64,000 bases of DNA, taken from NCBI GenBank assembly GCA_003670575.1, contig QWRD01000001.1:62001-126000 (forward strand), written 5' to 3'. The translations under genes and the position numbers were made by a program. The notes beneath the pieces were generated by a model that had not been told where the DNA came from, did not search any database, and saw only the letters and a program-made list of their open reading frames with translations. Of the stretch, positions 8,333-17,218 are shown piece by piece. How positions within the stretch are numbered: position 1 is the stretch's first letter; the number at the start of each line of letters is the position of its first letter. The DNA comes from Chloroflexota bacterium. Lineage in GTDB: Bacteria > Chloroflexota > Dehalococcoidia > UBA2979.

Positions 8333-9505
8333 ATGTCTGAACGACATTCGATGAGCGGCTGGATTCGCGCTGGCATCGCGGGCGTGCTTGTGGTTGGGGC
8401 GATGATCGGCGGTGCGCTGATGGCGGCAACGCTGACCGGTAGGTCTGTGGCCTCCGATGCCGCGGTTGGCTTGGCAGCGTCTCGAGGCACCATCCCGGTC
8501 TCCGGCGTCGCGCCCCGGCTGAACACGACGCTCGACGGTCTGCCTGACCTCGTCGATCGTGTTCGCGGCTCGGTCGTGACCATCAACGTCACCACCGGCG
8601 CGTCGCCTGGCGTGCGAGCTGGGCAAGGCCTCGGCACCGGCATCGTCTTGGATCGCCAGGGCGACATCCTGACGAACTATCACGTGGTGGATGGCGCCGA
8701 TCAGATCACGGTGAAGTTCTCCGACGGCACGCTGACGCGCGCACGGGTGATCGGATCGGATCCGGGCAACGACATGGCCGTGATTCGCGTCAATCTGCCG
8801 GAAAGCGCCCTGTCGCCCGCGGCATTCGGGAACTCCGATCAGGTGCGCCTCGGCGAGCCGGTATTCGCCATCGGGAACCCGTTCTCGCTGGAGTTCACGG
8901 TGACCACGGGAGTGGTGAGTGGGCTGAACCGTCAGTCCGGAGGACAGATCACCGGCCGCCCGATCCGGTCCGTGATTCAGACCGATGCCGTGGTGAACCC
9001 CGGCAACTCCGGCGGTCCGCTCTTCAACGCGAACGGCGAGGTGATCGGCATCAACTCCTCGATCGAGAACCCCACGGGGCAGGCGGTCTGGGTCGGCGTG
9101 GGCTTCGCAATCTCCTCGAACACCGCGCTGCGGTTCATCCCCGACATGATCGGCGGCCGCCCGATTACGCACCCACAGCTGGGCGTCTCTGGTGTCACGC
9201 TGAACGAGTTGAACGCGCGGGAGGCCGGCATCAGCTCAACCAAGGGTGTGTACCTCACGAGCATTTCGCGCAGCAGCGCCGCCGAGAAGGCCGGACTGCG
9301 TGCTGGCGCGACCGGCTCCAACACCGCCTTGGGCGGCGGCGGCGACGTCATTACCGCCGTCAACGGTCGCGAGGTGACATCTGCTGACCAGTTCTCGCGA
9401 ATCATCGATGGGTACAACGTCGGCGACACCGTGAAGCTCACGGTGATTCGCTCGGATCGCACGATCGACGTGAGCGCAACGCTGCAGGAGTGGACCGGGC
9501 GTTAA
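8333..9505 (+). CDS. HtrA/DegP-family serine protease with PDZ domain
   Basis: 390-residue envelope protease. Residues about 11-36 form an N-terminal membrane anchor. The trypsin-like domain has the complete triad: His117 in LTNYHVVDGA, Asp147 in GNDMAVIRV and Ser226 in NPGNSGGPLFN. A single C-terminal PDZ domain (about 290-385) includes GVYLTSISRSSAAEKAGLRAG and GDVITAVNGREV. The ATG at 8333 is preceded by GGGAGGTGG. The family degrades or refolds damaged extracytoplasmic proteins. Its divergent neighbour is a pseudoprotease of the same fold, suggesting a duplicated and diverged pair under shared control. Confidence 0.93.
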   Translation: MSERHSMSGWIRAGIAGVLVVGAMIGGALMAATLTGRSVASDAAVGLAASRGTIPVSGVAPRLNTTLDGLPDLVDRVRGSVVTINVTTGASPGVRAGQGLGTGIVLDRQGDILTNYHVVDGADQITVKFSDGTLTRARVIGSDPGNDMAVIRVNLPESALSPAAFGNSDQVRLGEPVFAIGNPFSLEFTVTTGVVSGLNRQSGGQITGRPIRSVIQTDAVVNPGNSGGPLFNANGEVIGINSSIENPTGQAVWVGVGFAISSNTALRFIPDMIGGRPITHPQLGVSGVTLNELNAREAGISSTKGVYLTSISRSSAAEKAGLRAGATGSNTALGGGGDVITAVNGREVTSADQFSRIIDGYNVGDTVKLTVIRSDRTIDVSATLQEWTGR

Positions 9506-9536
9506 CGCCCACGAGTGCCGCAGCGTCCGGTTGGAA

Positions 9537-9566
9537 ACCCCCTCCCCCGTTCAGGGGGAGGGGGCT
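9537..9566. repeat. Dispersed GC-rich hairpin repeat, copy 2
   Basis: CCCCCTCCCCC, a five-base loop GTTCA and GGGGGAGGGGG form an almost perfect 11-bp hairpin. It lies between the convergent htrA and cobU genes and is followed on the plus strand by CTAAAAAGG. It probably contributes to termination and is related to the copies at 395 and 42012. Confidence 0.6.
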
Positions 9567-9609
9567 AAAAAGGTTGGAGACAGATATCGGATCGGGTCCG
9601 CTGCTCCCG

Positions 9610-10188
9610 TCACTGGGATTGCGGGAGGGGTGAGGGTTCGTTGGGCAGCTCCAGTGGGCGGCCTGAGACCAGCAACCACGCGCGCGCGGCTCCCGCTGCG
9701 ACGCGCTGGTTCACCCGGCCGAGGAGGTCGCGATACGCTCGCCCGAGCGCGGTCTCCGGCACGAGGCTGCTGCCCACCTCGTTGGTGACGAAGATCGTCG
9801 GCGGCTCGCGGTCAGCCGCGGCCTGCAGCAGCGCCGAGACCTCGACATCGAGCGCATGCTCCAGCGTCGAGAGTGTCTCGGGTGTCGGATATGTGTCGAC
9901 CGTGTCGAGCAATCGGTTGGATACCCAGAGCGACAGGCAGTCTAGTAGCACGCAGGCCGCCGGGTCGGCCGCCCGCAGCGCGCGCAACGGGTCGCGAGGC
10001 GCCTCGACCGTCGCCCAGTCGGCGGGGCGGCTGCCTCGATGTCGCGCGATGCGCGCCACCATCTCGTCGTCGAGCGCCTCGAGGGTCGCGATGTAGAGCA
10101 CCGCGCGCCCGCTCTGCGCGGCCAGCCGCTCCGCGAAGCCGCTCTTGCCGCTGCGCGCTCCGCCGGTCACGAACCACGCGTCACCCAT
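9610..10188 (-). CDS. cobU: Adenosylcobinamide kinase / adenosylcobinamide-phosphate guanylyltransferase
   Basis: 192 residues, full length for CobU/CobP, which phosphorylates adenosylcobinamide and then attaches GMP to give AdoCbi-GDP. The P-loop FVTGGARSGKSGFAE is at residues about 6-20, and LLDCLSLWVSN and FVTNEVGSSLVPE are the CobU-specific blocks. ATG at 10188; the frame is open upstream but similarity begins here. The gene overlaps the end of cobQ by 8 nt and is the last gene of the cobalamin operon. Confidence 0.92.
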   Translation of the reverse strand: MGDAWFVTGGARSGKSGFAERLAAQSGRAVLYIATLEALDDEMVARIARHRGSRPADWATVEAPRDPLRALRAADPAACVLLDCLSLWVSNRLLDTVDTYPTPETLSTLEHALDVEVSALLQAAADREPPTIFVTNEVGSSLVPETALGRAYRDLLGRVNQRVAAGAARAWLLVSGRPLELPNEPSPLPQSQ

Positions 10189-11695
10189 TGCGTGCCTCCC
10201 CTTGCGGCGCGCGCACAAGCGCGACGATGCGCTCCACGTCGAGGTGGGAGCGCACGTGTTGGGCCAGCCGGTCGAACTCTCGCTCGCGGTCGAACGTATC
10301 GCTAGCCGTCGGCTCCCAGCCAAGCGCGCCGAGCAGCGCGTGGCGGAATGCCTGGTTGTGGAACAGGCCGTGCAGGTAGCAACCGGCGACTGTGCCATCT
10401 GGCGTGACGGCGCCGTCCTCGTGGCCGTCGAGCTGCAGCAGTGGGCTCAGACTCACGTCGCCGCGTGTGTCCCCCATGTGGATTTCGTAGCCGTCGACGG
10501 TGCTGCCGGAGGCCGCCGCCCACGCCCCCGCACTCGCCGTGACCACGCCCGAGGCGCGGCGGGTGACCTTCTCCGCAGCGAAGGTGGTGGTGAGTGGGAG
10601 CAGCCCCAGCCCCGCCACCTCGGTGCCGGGAGGTGCCTCCACGCCGAGCGGGTCGAGGAGGCGCTCGCCCAGCATCTGATAGCCGCCGCAGATGCCGAGC
10701 AGCATCGTGCCTGCGCGATGACACGCCAGCACGGCGTCGGCGAGCCCGGATGCACGGATCGCTTCCAGATCGGCGACGGTCGCTTTCGTCCCCGGGAGAA
10801 TGATCAGCGTCGGGCTACCGAGGTCTTCCGGCCGCGTGACGTACCTCAGTCGGACGCCGGCTTCCGCCGCGAGCGGGTCGAAGTCATCGAAGTTGGCGAT
10901 GCGGGGCAAGCGCACGACGGCGATATCGACGGTCGCCGGATCATCCGAGGCGGCGGCTGCCTCCGCGCGCTCCAGCACGACCGCGTCCTCCTGTGCGATG
11001 CGCAGATCGTCGAGCCACGGCACGACGCCGAGCACTGGGACGCCAGTGCGCGCCTCAAGGTCCTCGATCGCGGGGGCCAGCAGCGACGGGTCGCCGCGGA
11101 AGCGGTTGATCACGAAGCCGCGGACGTGCGCGCGTTCCTCGGGCGTGAGCAGTTCCATCGTGCCGACGAGGTGCGCGAACACTCCGCCACGGTCGATGTC
11201 ACCCACCAGCAGGACGGTTGCGCCGGTGTGCAGCGCGACGCGCATGTTCACAATGTCGCCCGCGCGCAGGTTCGTTTCCGCGGGGCTGCCGGCGCCCTCG
11301 GCGATCACGAGCTCGTACTCGGCACGCAGCGATGCGAGAGCGCGCTCGACGGCGGGCCAGAGTTCGGCCTTCTTCGTCAGGAAGTCGGCGGAGCGCAGCA
11401 GTCCGGCCGGGCGGCCATCGACGATGACCTGCGAGGTCCGGTCGCCCTGCGGCTTGAGCAGCACGGGGTTCATCGCGACGGTGGGTGCCAGTCCGGCGGC
11501 GGCGGCCTGCTCTGACTGCGCCCGCCCGATCTCCCCACCGTCTGCGGTGACATCGGCGTTGTTGGACATGTTCTGTGCCTTGAATGGCACGACGTGCCAG
11601 CCATCCTGCCGAAAGATGCGACAGAGCGCCGTGACCAGCACCGACTTGCCGACCGAGGACGCAGTGCCCAGCACCATCAACACCGGAGCGGTCAC
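10181..11695 (-). CDS. cobQ: Cobyric acid synthase (glutamine-hydrolysing)
   Basis: 504 residues. The N-terminal DRAP/MinD-like ATPase half has LGTASSVGKSVLVTALCR and VPFKAQNMSNNA. The C-terminal half is a triad glutamine amidotransferase with Cys in LLGICGGYQMLG and His in CYLHGLFHN. It amidates four carboxylates of adenosylcobyrinate a,c-diamide. GTG 11695 overlaps the cobD stop as GTGA, which fixes the start although the frame stays open to 11803. Confidence 0.94.
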   Translation of the reverse strand: MTAPVLMVLGTASSVGKSVLVTALCRIFRQDGWHVVPFKAQNMSNNADVTADGGEIGRAQSEQAAAAGLAPTVAMNPVLLKPQGDRTSQVIVDGRPAGLLRSADFLTKKAELWPAVERALASLRAEYELVIAEGAGSPAETNLRAGDIVNMRVALHTGATVLLVGDIDRGGVFAHLVGTMELLTPEERAHVRGFVINRFRGDPSLLAPAIEDLEARTGVPVLGVVPWLDDLRIAQEDAVVLERAEAAAASDDPATVDIAVVRLPRIANFDDFDPLAAEAGVRLRYVTRPEDLGSPTLIILPGTKATVADLEAIRASGLADAVLACHRAGTMLLGICGGYQMLGERLLDPLGVEAPPGTEVAGLGLLPLTTTFAAEKVTRRASGVVTASAGAWAAASGSTVDGYEIHMGDTRGDVSLSPLLQLDGHEDGAVTPDGTVAGCYLHGLFHNQAFRHALLGALGWEPTASDTFDREREFDRLAQHVRSHLDVERIVALVRAPQGEARNG

Positions 11696-12729
11696 GCGCG
11701 CGACTCCTGCAGCGCAGCCGGGAACGCGCGCAACAGCCGCAGCGCCGCCACCTCCACCGGCACCGCGATGCGGACCCACTCCGGCAGCCCGAACGAGGTG
11801 CAATCGCGCACCATGAAGTCGCGTCGGAGGAGCGCAAGGCGGAACGCCGGTGCGTTGACGACATGCACGAGCAGGAAGTTCGCGCGCCCCTCCGTGACCT
11901 GGACGCCCGACTCACGCAGCCGGTCGGCCAGCAGCCGCCGCACGCTCGACACTTCGCGGGCGGCGTAGCGTTGTGGTTCCTCCACCGCCAGCATCGCGTG
12001 GCCCGCAGCCAGCGCCGTTGCGCCGACGGACCAGGCGGGTTGCAGCCTCGCCAGTTTCGCGATCAGCGGTGCCGGTCCGGCGACATAACCGATGCGCACG
12101 CCGGGTGCTGCGTGCAGTTTCGTCATGGAGTGCACGACAAGCACTGGCGCACCGGCGCGTACGAGATCATCCGCGTCCCATGCACCATCTACGAACACGT
12201 CGTACGCGACGTCGAGGACGAGCGTGCCGAGGCGCGAGGCGATCCGCTCGACGGCCGCCCGATCGAGGTAGGCGCCTGTCGGGTTGTTCGGGTTGCAGAG
12301 GATGCCGAGCGGTGCCGCCTCAATGTCGGTGCGCACCTCGAATGTCGGGGCCTCGCTGCGGTACTCGACGGCGTGCGCGCCCACCGCATCGACGGCCGAG
12401 GCGTACTCGCCGAACGTCGGCGGCCACAGCGCACACGACTCGCCGGCTGCGAGCAACGCCCGCGTCGCCAGATGCAGCGCGGCCGTTGCACCCGGCGTGA
12501 CGAGCACCTGCGATGGTTCCAGGCGGGAGCGCGCGGCGATCTCGTCACGCAGCGTGTGAGCGTCGGCCTCCGGGTAGTGGCGGATGTCGGCCTCACGCGC
12601 AGCCAGCAGCACGTGTGGATGCGGCCCGTGCGGGTGCAGGTTTGCCGACAGGTCGAGCACATCGATCGGGTCGATGCCCAGCGCGGCCAACTCGGCGGGC
12701 TGGATGCCTCCGTGCGTGACTTCGTTCAT
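11692..12729 (-). CDS. cobD: PLP-dependent L-threonine-O-3-phosphate decarboxylase
   Basis: 345-residue fold-type I aminotransferase-like enzyme (CobD of Salmonella, CobC of Pseudomonas) making the (R)-1-amino-2-propanol phosphate arm of cobalamin. The opening THGGIQPAELAALG with DLSANLHPHGP is diagnostic of CobC/CobD rather than HisC. ILCNPNNPTGAYL and the PLP lysine in VVHSMTKLHAAPGVRIGY are present. The genomic position between cbiB and cobQ supports the cobalamin role. The start follows the cbiB stop by 20 nt. Confidence 0.9.
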   Translation of the reverse strand: MNEVTHGGIQPAELAALGIDPIDVLDLSANLHPHGPHPHVLLAAREADIRHYPEADAHTLRDEIAARSRLEPSQVLVTPGATAALHLATRALLAAGESCALWPPTFGEYASAVDAVGAHAVEYRSEAPTFEVRTDIEAAPLGILCNPNNPTGAYLDRAAVERIASRLGTLVLDVAYDVFVDGAWDADDLVRAGAPVLVVHSMTKLHAAPGVRIGYVAGPAPLIAKLARLQPAWSVGATALAAGHAMLAVEEPQRYAAREVSSVRRLLADRLRESGVQVTEGRANFLLVHVVNAPAFRLALLRRDFMVRDCTSFGLPEWVRIAVPVEVAALRLLRAFPAALQESRA

Positions 12730-12749
12730 CAGTGATCACCCATTCGGCT

Positions 12750-13712
12750 TCATCGATCCGCCGGTGTTGCCGGCCCCGTTGTTGTGCACTTCGTGGCGAG
12801 TAACGCCCCGAACAGTCCAGCCGCCACCAGCCTCGCCGCGACCCGCGCGAGTTGAATTGCGCGCGCGATATCCGCCGCGTCCGGCGCGCGCAGCGTTGCG
12901 CCCAATGTGTAGGCGTCATGCTTCGTGAGCGAAACGCCCAGCGCGCCCGCCATTGCGGCCATCGGATGTCCGGCGTTGGGGCTCTCCGTGAGGCGTGCGT
13001 CCGCGCGCCAGGTAGCGAGGGCGCTCGACGCGCTGGCGCCGGAGCCGGGCAGCGCCGCGGCGGTCACAATCGCCAGCGCGGTCAGTCGCGCGGGGAGCAG
13101 ATTCAGCGCGTCGTCGAGGCGCGCGACCCCTCGACCCAGCGCCTCGAACTCCGGCGAGTGGTAGCCCCAGAGCGCGTCCATTGTGTTTGCCGTCCGATAC
13201 ACAACGGCGCCGGGCAGGCCAGCGAGTGCGTACCATAGCCACGGCGCGATCACCCCGTCTGACAGGTTCTCCGCAACCGACTCGATGGTTGCGCCGGCGA
13301 CCTCCGACGGCGTGAGGGACGAGGTGTCGCGGCTCACGAGGTGTCGGCTGAGCAACGCGCGCGCCTCCTCGACGGCATCGCGCGCGAGTGCGTCGTGCAC
13401 CTCGGTCGCGCGATCGAGCAAGGTGCGTAGCGCGCATGTCGAGTCCAGCAGCGCAACCTCGATCGCGACGCCTGCGAGCGGGTGCAGCGCGCGCGCGCGA
13501 TTGCGCAGTGCGACTGCGCCAGCGGCAGCGACCAGCGGCAGCATGGTGGCGACGCCGAGGCCGTACCGTCCGCGCGCCACCTCGCCGCCCGGTGCGCACG
13601 CACGAAGTAACGCGGCAGCGCGACCAATGAGGCCCACCGGGTGTACGGCGGTCGGTGGGTCGCCGAGCGCCGCGTCGGCAGTCACACCGAGTGCGAACGT
13701 GAGGGCGCGCAT
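12750..13712 (-). CDS. cbiB: Adenosylcobinamide-phosphate synthase
   Basis: 320-residue polytopic membrane protein attaching the aminopropanol phosphate to adenosylcobyric acid. GDPPTAVHPVGLIGRAA near the N-terminus, VAENLSDGVIAPWLWYALAG and VYRTANTMDALWGY in the middle and the SPNAGHPMAAMAGAL segment are family hallmarks. The ATG at 13712 overlaps the cobS stop (ATGA). Named CobD in the Pseudomonas scheme; I use cbiB to avoid confusion with the decarboxylase. Confidence 0.92.
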   Translation of the reverse strand: MRALTFALGVTADAALGDPPTAVHPVGLIGRAAALLRACAPGGEVARGRYGLGVATMLPLVAAAGAVALRNRARALHPLAGVAIEVALLDSTCALRTLLDRATEVHDALARDAVEEARALLSRHLVSRDTSSLTPSEVAGATIESVAENLSDGVIAPWLWYALAGLPGAVVYRTANTMDALWGYHSPEFEALGRGVARLDDALNLLPARLTALAIVTAAALPGSGASASSALATWRADARLTESPNAGHPMAAMAGALGVSLTKHDAYTLGATLRAPDAADIARAIQLARVAARLVAAGLFGALLATKCTTTGPATPADR

Positions 13713-14485
13713 CACGCGAAGAACATCGGCAACAGCCAGCCGCGTCCGCCGGCGATCACCAGCGCGATCAGCACCGCCGCCTGCGCGACCTCGATGCTGG
13801 CGCCAAAGGTGTCGCCGGTGACGCCGTCTAGCATCCGCGAGGTGGCGCCCGCGATCGCCAGTGCGGACACTGCGGCGATGAGCGGCAGTGCGAGCCCCGC
13901 GACGCCAAACAGCGCGACTGCGATCACCACCATCAACGCCGTGGAGAACGGCGCGGCGAACGGCCAGACGCCCTGCTGCAGTGCATGCCCGATGCCGCGA
14001 GGTCGCGCGGGGCGGAACAGCATCGCTACTGGTGTGGCCGACCAACGTGCGAGCGATGGCGCGATCAGGAGTCCGGAGGCCCGCAGCGATGGCTCCAGCG
14101 AGACCAACGCGGACCACTGCACCAGGAGCACCAGCGCCAGTGCCATCACACCGGCTGGCCCGATGTTCCCCTCGCTCATCACGCCAAGGCGCGTGGCGCG
14201 GTCACCCTGCACCGCCAATCCATCGGCGGTGTCGGCCAGGCCGTCCAGGTGCAGACCGCCAGTGAGGAGCGCCAGTGCGGCCAGCAGCAGCGCTGCGGTC
14301 GGCATCGGCGGGAGCAGGGGGGCAAGGATGCGATCGAGCAGTAGCAGCACGCCACCGATCAGCAGTCCGACGACCGGGAACCAGCCGAGCGCCGCGCCGA
14401 AGTCGCGATCCTCCCATCGCTGCACGCGTCGGAGACGCAGCGGTGTGAGGAACTCGATCGCGATGAGCAGGGCCGAGGGTGACAC
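13712..14485 (-). CDS. cobS: Adenosylcobinamide-GDP ribazoletransferase (cobalamin synthase)
   Basis: 257-residue polytopic membrane enzyme joining AdoCbi-GDP and alpha-ribazole. The GGLHLDGLADTADGL motif with its Asp pair binds Mg2+ as in CobS. The N-terminal ALLIAIEFLTPLRLRRV fits the IQFLTRLPV-type start of the family. GTG start at 14485. Translationally coupled to cbiB downstream. Confidence 0.93.
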   Translation of the reverse strand: MSPSALLIAIEFLTPLRLRRVQRWEDRDFGAALGWFPVVGLLIGGVLLLLDRILAPLLPPMPTAALLLAALALLTGGLHLDGLADTADGLAVQGDRATRLGVMSEGNIGPAGVMALALVLLVQWSALVSLEPSLRASGLLIAPSLARWSATPVAMLFRPARPRGIGHALQQGVWPFAAPFSTALMVVIAVALFGVAGLALPLIAAVSALAIAGATSRMLDGVTGDTFGASIEVAQAAVLIALVIAGGRGWLLPMFFA

Positions 14486-14558
14486 GCCGCCTCCGCATGT
14501 AACGAACCACGCCGCATCGACGCTGGTGTGGCGCGTCGACCCGGCTCTGATGAAGCCT

Positions 14559-14600
14559 CGATGGACCTCGATGGACCTCGATGAAGTCTCGATGAAGTGC
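14559..14600. repeat. Short tandem repeats between cobT and cobS
   Basis: Successive CTCGATGGAC, CTCGATGGAC, CTCGATGAAG and TCTCGATGAAG units of 10-11 nt in the 126-bp cobT-cobS gap. The gap is unusually wide for an otherwise overlapping operon. No function is apparent. Confidence 0.45.
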
Positions 14601-14611
14601 AGTATCGCCCG

Positions 14612-15733
14612 CTATGCCTCCGGTGGCACCACGCCCGCGGCATCGGTCACCCCGGCATCCTCGAAGGTCGCCATCTCGTCCAGCAGGCGGCAGGCGGCGA
14701 CGCAGAGCGTCATCGCCAGCGCCGCGCCGGTGCCCTCGCCGAGGCGCAGGCCGAGGTCGAGCAGCGGCTCCAGTTGCAGGTGTGCCAGTGCTGCGGCGTG
14801 CCCCGGCTCCACCGAGCGATGCCCGGCGATCAGATATTCGCCCGCCCCCGGCGCGATGCGCGTTGCGACGAGGGCTGCCGAGGTGGAGATCAACCCGTCG
14901 AGCACGGCGGGGACGCGCGCCGCCGCCGCTGCCAGGTAGACGCCCGCCAACACACCGATCTCGAATCCACCGATGGCTGCAAGCAGTTGCACACCATCGA
15001 CCTGCTGCGGTTGGTGCAGCGCCAGCGCCTCCTCGATCGCGGCGACCTTCGCCTCGAAGCGGGCGTCGTCGATGCCGGTGCCGCGGCCGGTGACGGCGCG
15101 CGCGGTGTGTCCGGTGACGGCCGCGATGATTGCCGCTGCGGCGGTGGAGTTGCTGATGCCCATCTCGCCGCACGCGACGATGTCGACGCCCTCGTCGGCG
15201 CGCTCCGCCGTGAACAGCGCGATCCCTGCCGCGAGCGCGCGCTCGGCGTCGACGGTGCTCATGGCAGGCGCACGCGTGAAGTCTGCCGTGCCTGGCGCGA
15301 TGCGCAATCGCAGGAGGTCGGGATGCTGCGGCGTCTCGCCGGCGACACCAGCGTCGACGACGCGAACGCGCGCGCCGGCGTGCGAGGCGAGCACATTGAT
15401 CGCTGCGCCACCTTCAAGGAAGTTGGCCACCATCTGCGCGGTGACCTCGGACGGGTACGCAGAGACACCGCGCGCAGCGACGCCGTGGTCACCGGCGGCG
15501 ACGATCACCAGCCGCCGATCGAGGTGCGGGCGCGGCTGGCCGGTCATCGCGGCGATACGTTCCGCCACCGCTTCCAGCCGACCAATCGAGCCGGGCGGCT
15601 TGGTGAGTTGCGCCTGCCGCGCCGCCGCCTGCGCGCCCGCCTCCAGGTCATGTGGCTGGATTGCTGCGACGGTGCGTGCGATCACGGTTGCGTCGTCGTC
15701 GGACAATTCGGTCGGCGTGGTGTGTGTCGTCAT
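14612..15733 (-). CDS. cobT: Nicotinate-nucleotide:dimethylbenzimidazole phosphoribosyltransferase
   Basis: 373 residues, matching CobT, which makes alpha-ribazole phosphate from DMB and NaMN. TKPPGSIGRLEAVAERIA, VIVAAGDHGVAARGVSAYP, ACGEMGISNSTAAAAI and GRGTGIDD are conserved blocks, and the catalytic Glu lies in LRLGEGTGAALAM near the C-terminus. ATG at 15733 shares one nucleotide with the cobA stop (TAATG). It allows a DMB-type lower ligand to be installed. No DMB synthesis gene is seen in the window. Confidence 0.94.
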   Translation of the reverse strand: MTTHTTPTELSDDDATVIARTVAAIQPHDLEAGAQAAARQAQLTKPPGSIGRLEAVAERIAAMTGQPRPHLDRRLVIVAAGDHGVAARGVSAYPSEVTAQMVANFLEGGAAINVLASHAGARVRVVDAGVAGETPQHPDLLRLRIAPGTADFTRAPAMSTVDAERALAAGIALFTAERADEGVDIVACGEMGISNSTAAAAIIAAVTGHTARAVTGRGTGIDDARFEAKVAAIEEALALHQPQQVDGVQLLAAIGGFEIGVLAGVYLAAAAARVPAVLDGLISTSAALVATRIAPGAGEYLIAGHRSVEPGHAAALAHLQLEPLLDLGLRLGEGTGAALAMTLCVAACRLLDEMATFEDAGVTDAAGVVPPEA

Positions 15734-16407
15734 TAGAAGTCGATTCCCGGCTGCGCCTTGATGCCGCTCTTGTATGGGTGCTTGATCTCGGTCATCTCCG
15801 TGACGAGGTCTGCGAACTCGACGAGGGCCGGATCGGCGTTACGCCCCGTCATGATGATGTGCACGTTCTCCGGCCGCGCGCGCAATACGTCGATCACGTC
15901 CTGCACGGGGAGCCAGCCGTAGGTGATCGGGTACGTGATCTCGTCCAGTACCACGATGTCGTAGCGTGCGGACTCGATCTTCTCGCGTGCGAGCGCCCAG
16001 CATTCGCGTGCCAGCGCCTTGTCATGCTCGATGTCCTTTGAGAGCCACGTGAAGCCGTCGCCCAGCGGGATCATCTCGATGCCCATCGCCGCGGCGGCGC
16101 GCGTCTCGCCGTAGTGCGAGGTCTTCGACTTGATGAACTGCAGCATGCAGATCTTCCAGCCTCGACCCCACGCGCGCATCGTGACGCCGAGCGCGGAACT
16201 CGTTTTGCCCTTGCCGTTCCCGGTGTAGAGCAGTACCAGCGGGTGGCGCTTGCGAAACAAGCCCTGCCACTGCGCGGGCGGCTGCGCGATGTCCTCCTGA
16301 TGGCGCGCGGTTGCGCGCTGTCGAGGTGCATCGACCGGTTGGTCATCCGGAGCCTCGTCCAGCACATCGTCCTCGTCGAGCAGTGGGTCGGTCGGTTCAG
16401 TGGTCAC
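15733..16407 (-). CDS. cobA: Corrinoid adenosyltransferase (CobA/BtuR/CobO type)
   Basis: 224 residues. LLYTGNGKGKTSSALG is the inverted-order P-loop unique to this family, and MLQFIKSKTSHYGE and VLDEITYPITYGWL are conserved. It transfers the adenosyl group of ATP to cob(I)alamin or cob(I)yrinate. About 45 extra acidic residues precede the domain. GTG 16407 is chosen because it overlaps the end of btuD; the frame continues to 16449. Confidence 0.92.
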   Translation of the reverse strand: MTTEPTDPLLDEDDVLDEAPDDQPVDAPRQRATARHQEDIAQPPAQWQGLFRKRHPLVLLYTGNGKGKTSSALGVTMRAWGRGWKICMLQFIKSKTSHYGETRAAAAMGIEMIPLGDGFTWLSKDIEHDKALARECWALAREKIESARYDIVVLDEITYPITYGWLPVQDVIDVLRARPENVHIIMTGRNADPALVEFADLVTEMTEIKHPYKSGIKAQPGIDF

Positions 16408-17215
16408 GGGTCGCCTCCAGTCTGGCGGGCACCACGATCGGTGCGCCATGTACGGGGTGGTGGATCACATCGACGTGCGCGCCATAGACGCGGTGCACGA
16501 TGTCGGCGGTAATGACCTCGGCGGGTGTGCCGACCGCGACGATGCGGCCCTCGTGGAGTAGCACTACGCGGTCGCAGTATGCCGCCGCGAGCGTCAGGTC
16601 GTGCACCGCGACCAGCACGCCGACGCCTTCCGCTGCGAGTTGCCGCAGCAGTTCGAACGTCTCGCCTTGCGCCTGCACGTCGAGGTTCGCGGTCGGCTCG
16701 TCAAGCAGCAGGAGCGCAGGTTCCTGCGCCAGCGCCCGCGCAATGAATGCGCGGCGTCGTTGCCCGCCGGAGAGCGTGCCGAGCGCGCGCTCCGCGAGCA
16801 TCGCGCAGCCGGCACGTCGCATCGCCTGCCGCGCGATGGCGTAGTCACGTGTGGATTCGCGCGCGAGCAGTCCGAGGTGCGGTGTGCGTCCCAGCAGCAC
16901 GAGTTCCTCGACGCGCAGTTCGGGTGGCGCCTCTGGCAGTTGCTGCACCACTGCGACCATCTGCGCCAGCCGTCGGCGACCGAGAGCGGCGAGTGTCGCA
17001 CCGTGCACTTGCACATGGCCCGCAGCGCTGGGCGCCACGCCGCTGATCGCGCGCAGCAGCGTGGTCTTCCCGACGCCGTTCGGCCCCAGCAGACCGGCAA
17101 CCTCGCCCGCTGCGACTGTGAGGCCGACGCCGCGCAGTACGGGCGCACCGCCGAGGTTCACGCGCAGATCGGACACTGTAAGCAGCGACGTTGTCGGCGA
17201 CGATGCGGTCCTCAT
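16397..17215 (-). CDS. btuD: Cobalamin ABC importer ATPase
   Basis: 272 residues with Walker A GLLGPNGVGKTTLLRA, signature LSGGQRRRAFIARAL, Walker B LLLLDEPTANLD and switch His in VLVAVHDLTLAA. It is of the FecE/BtuD class that pairs with FecCD-type permeases. Operon position directly after btuC and under a cobalamin riboswitch gives the substrate. The 3' end overlaps the cobA start by 11 nt. Confidence 0.9.
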   Translation of the reverse strand: MRTASSPTTSLLTVSDLRVNLGGAPVLRGVGLTVAAGEVAGLLGPNGVGKTTLLRAISGVAPSAAGHVQVHGATLAALGRRRLAQMVAVVQQLPEAPPELRVEELVLLGRTPHLGLLARESTRDYAIARQAMRRAGCAMLAERALGTLSGGQRRRAFIARALAQEPALLLLDEPTANLDVQAQGETFELLRQLAAEGVGVLVAVHDLTLAAAYCDRVVLLHEGRIVAVGTPAEVITADIVHRVYGAHVDVIHHPVHGAPIVVPARLEATRDH

Positions 17216-17218
17216 CGT

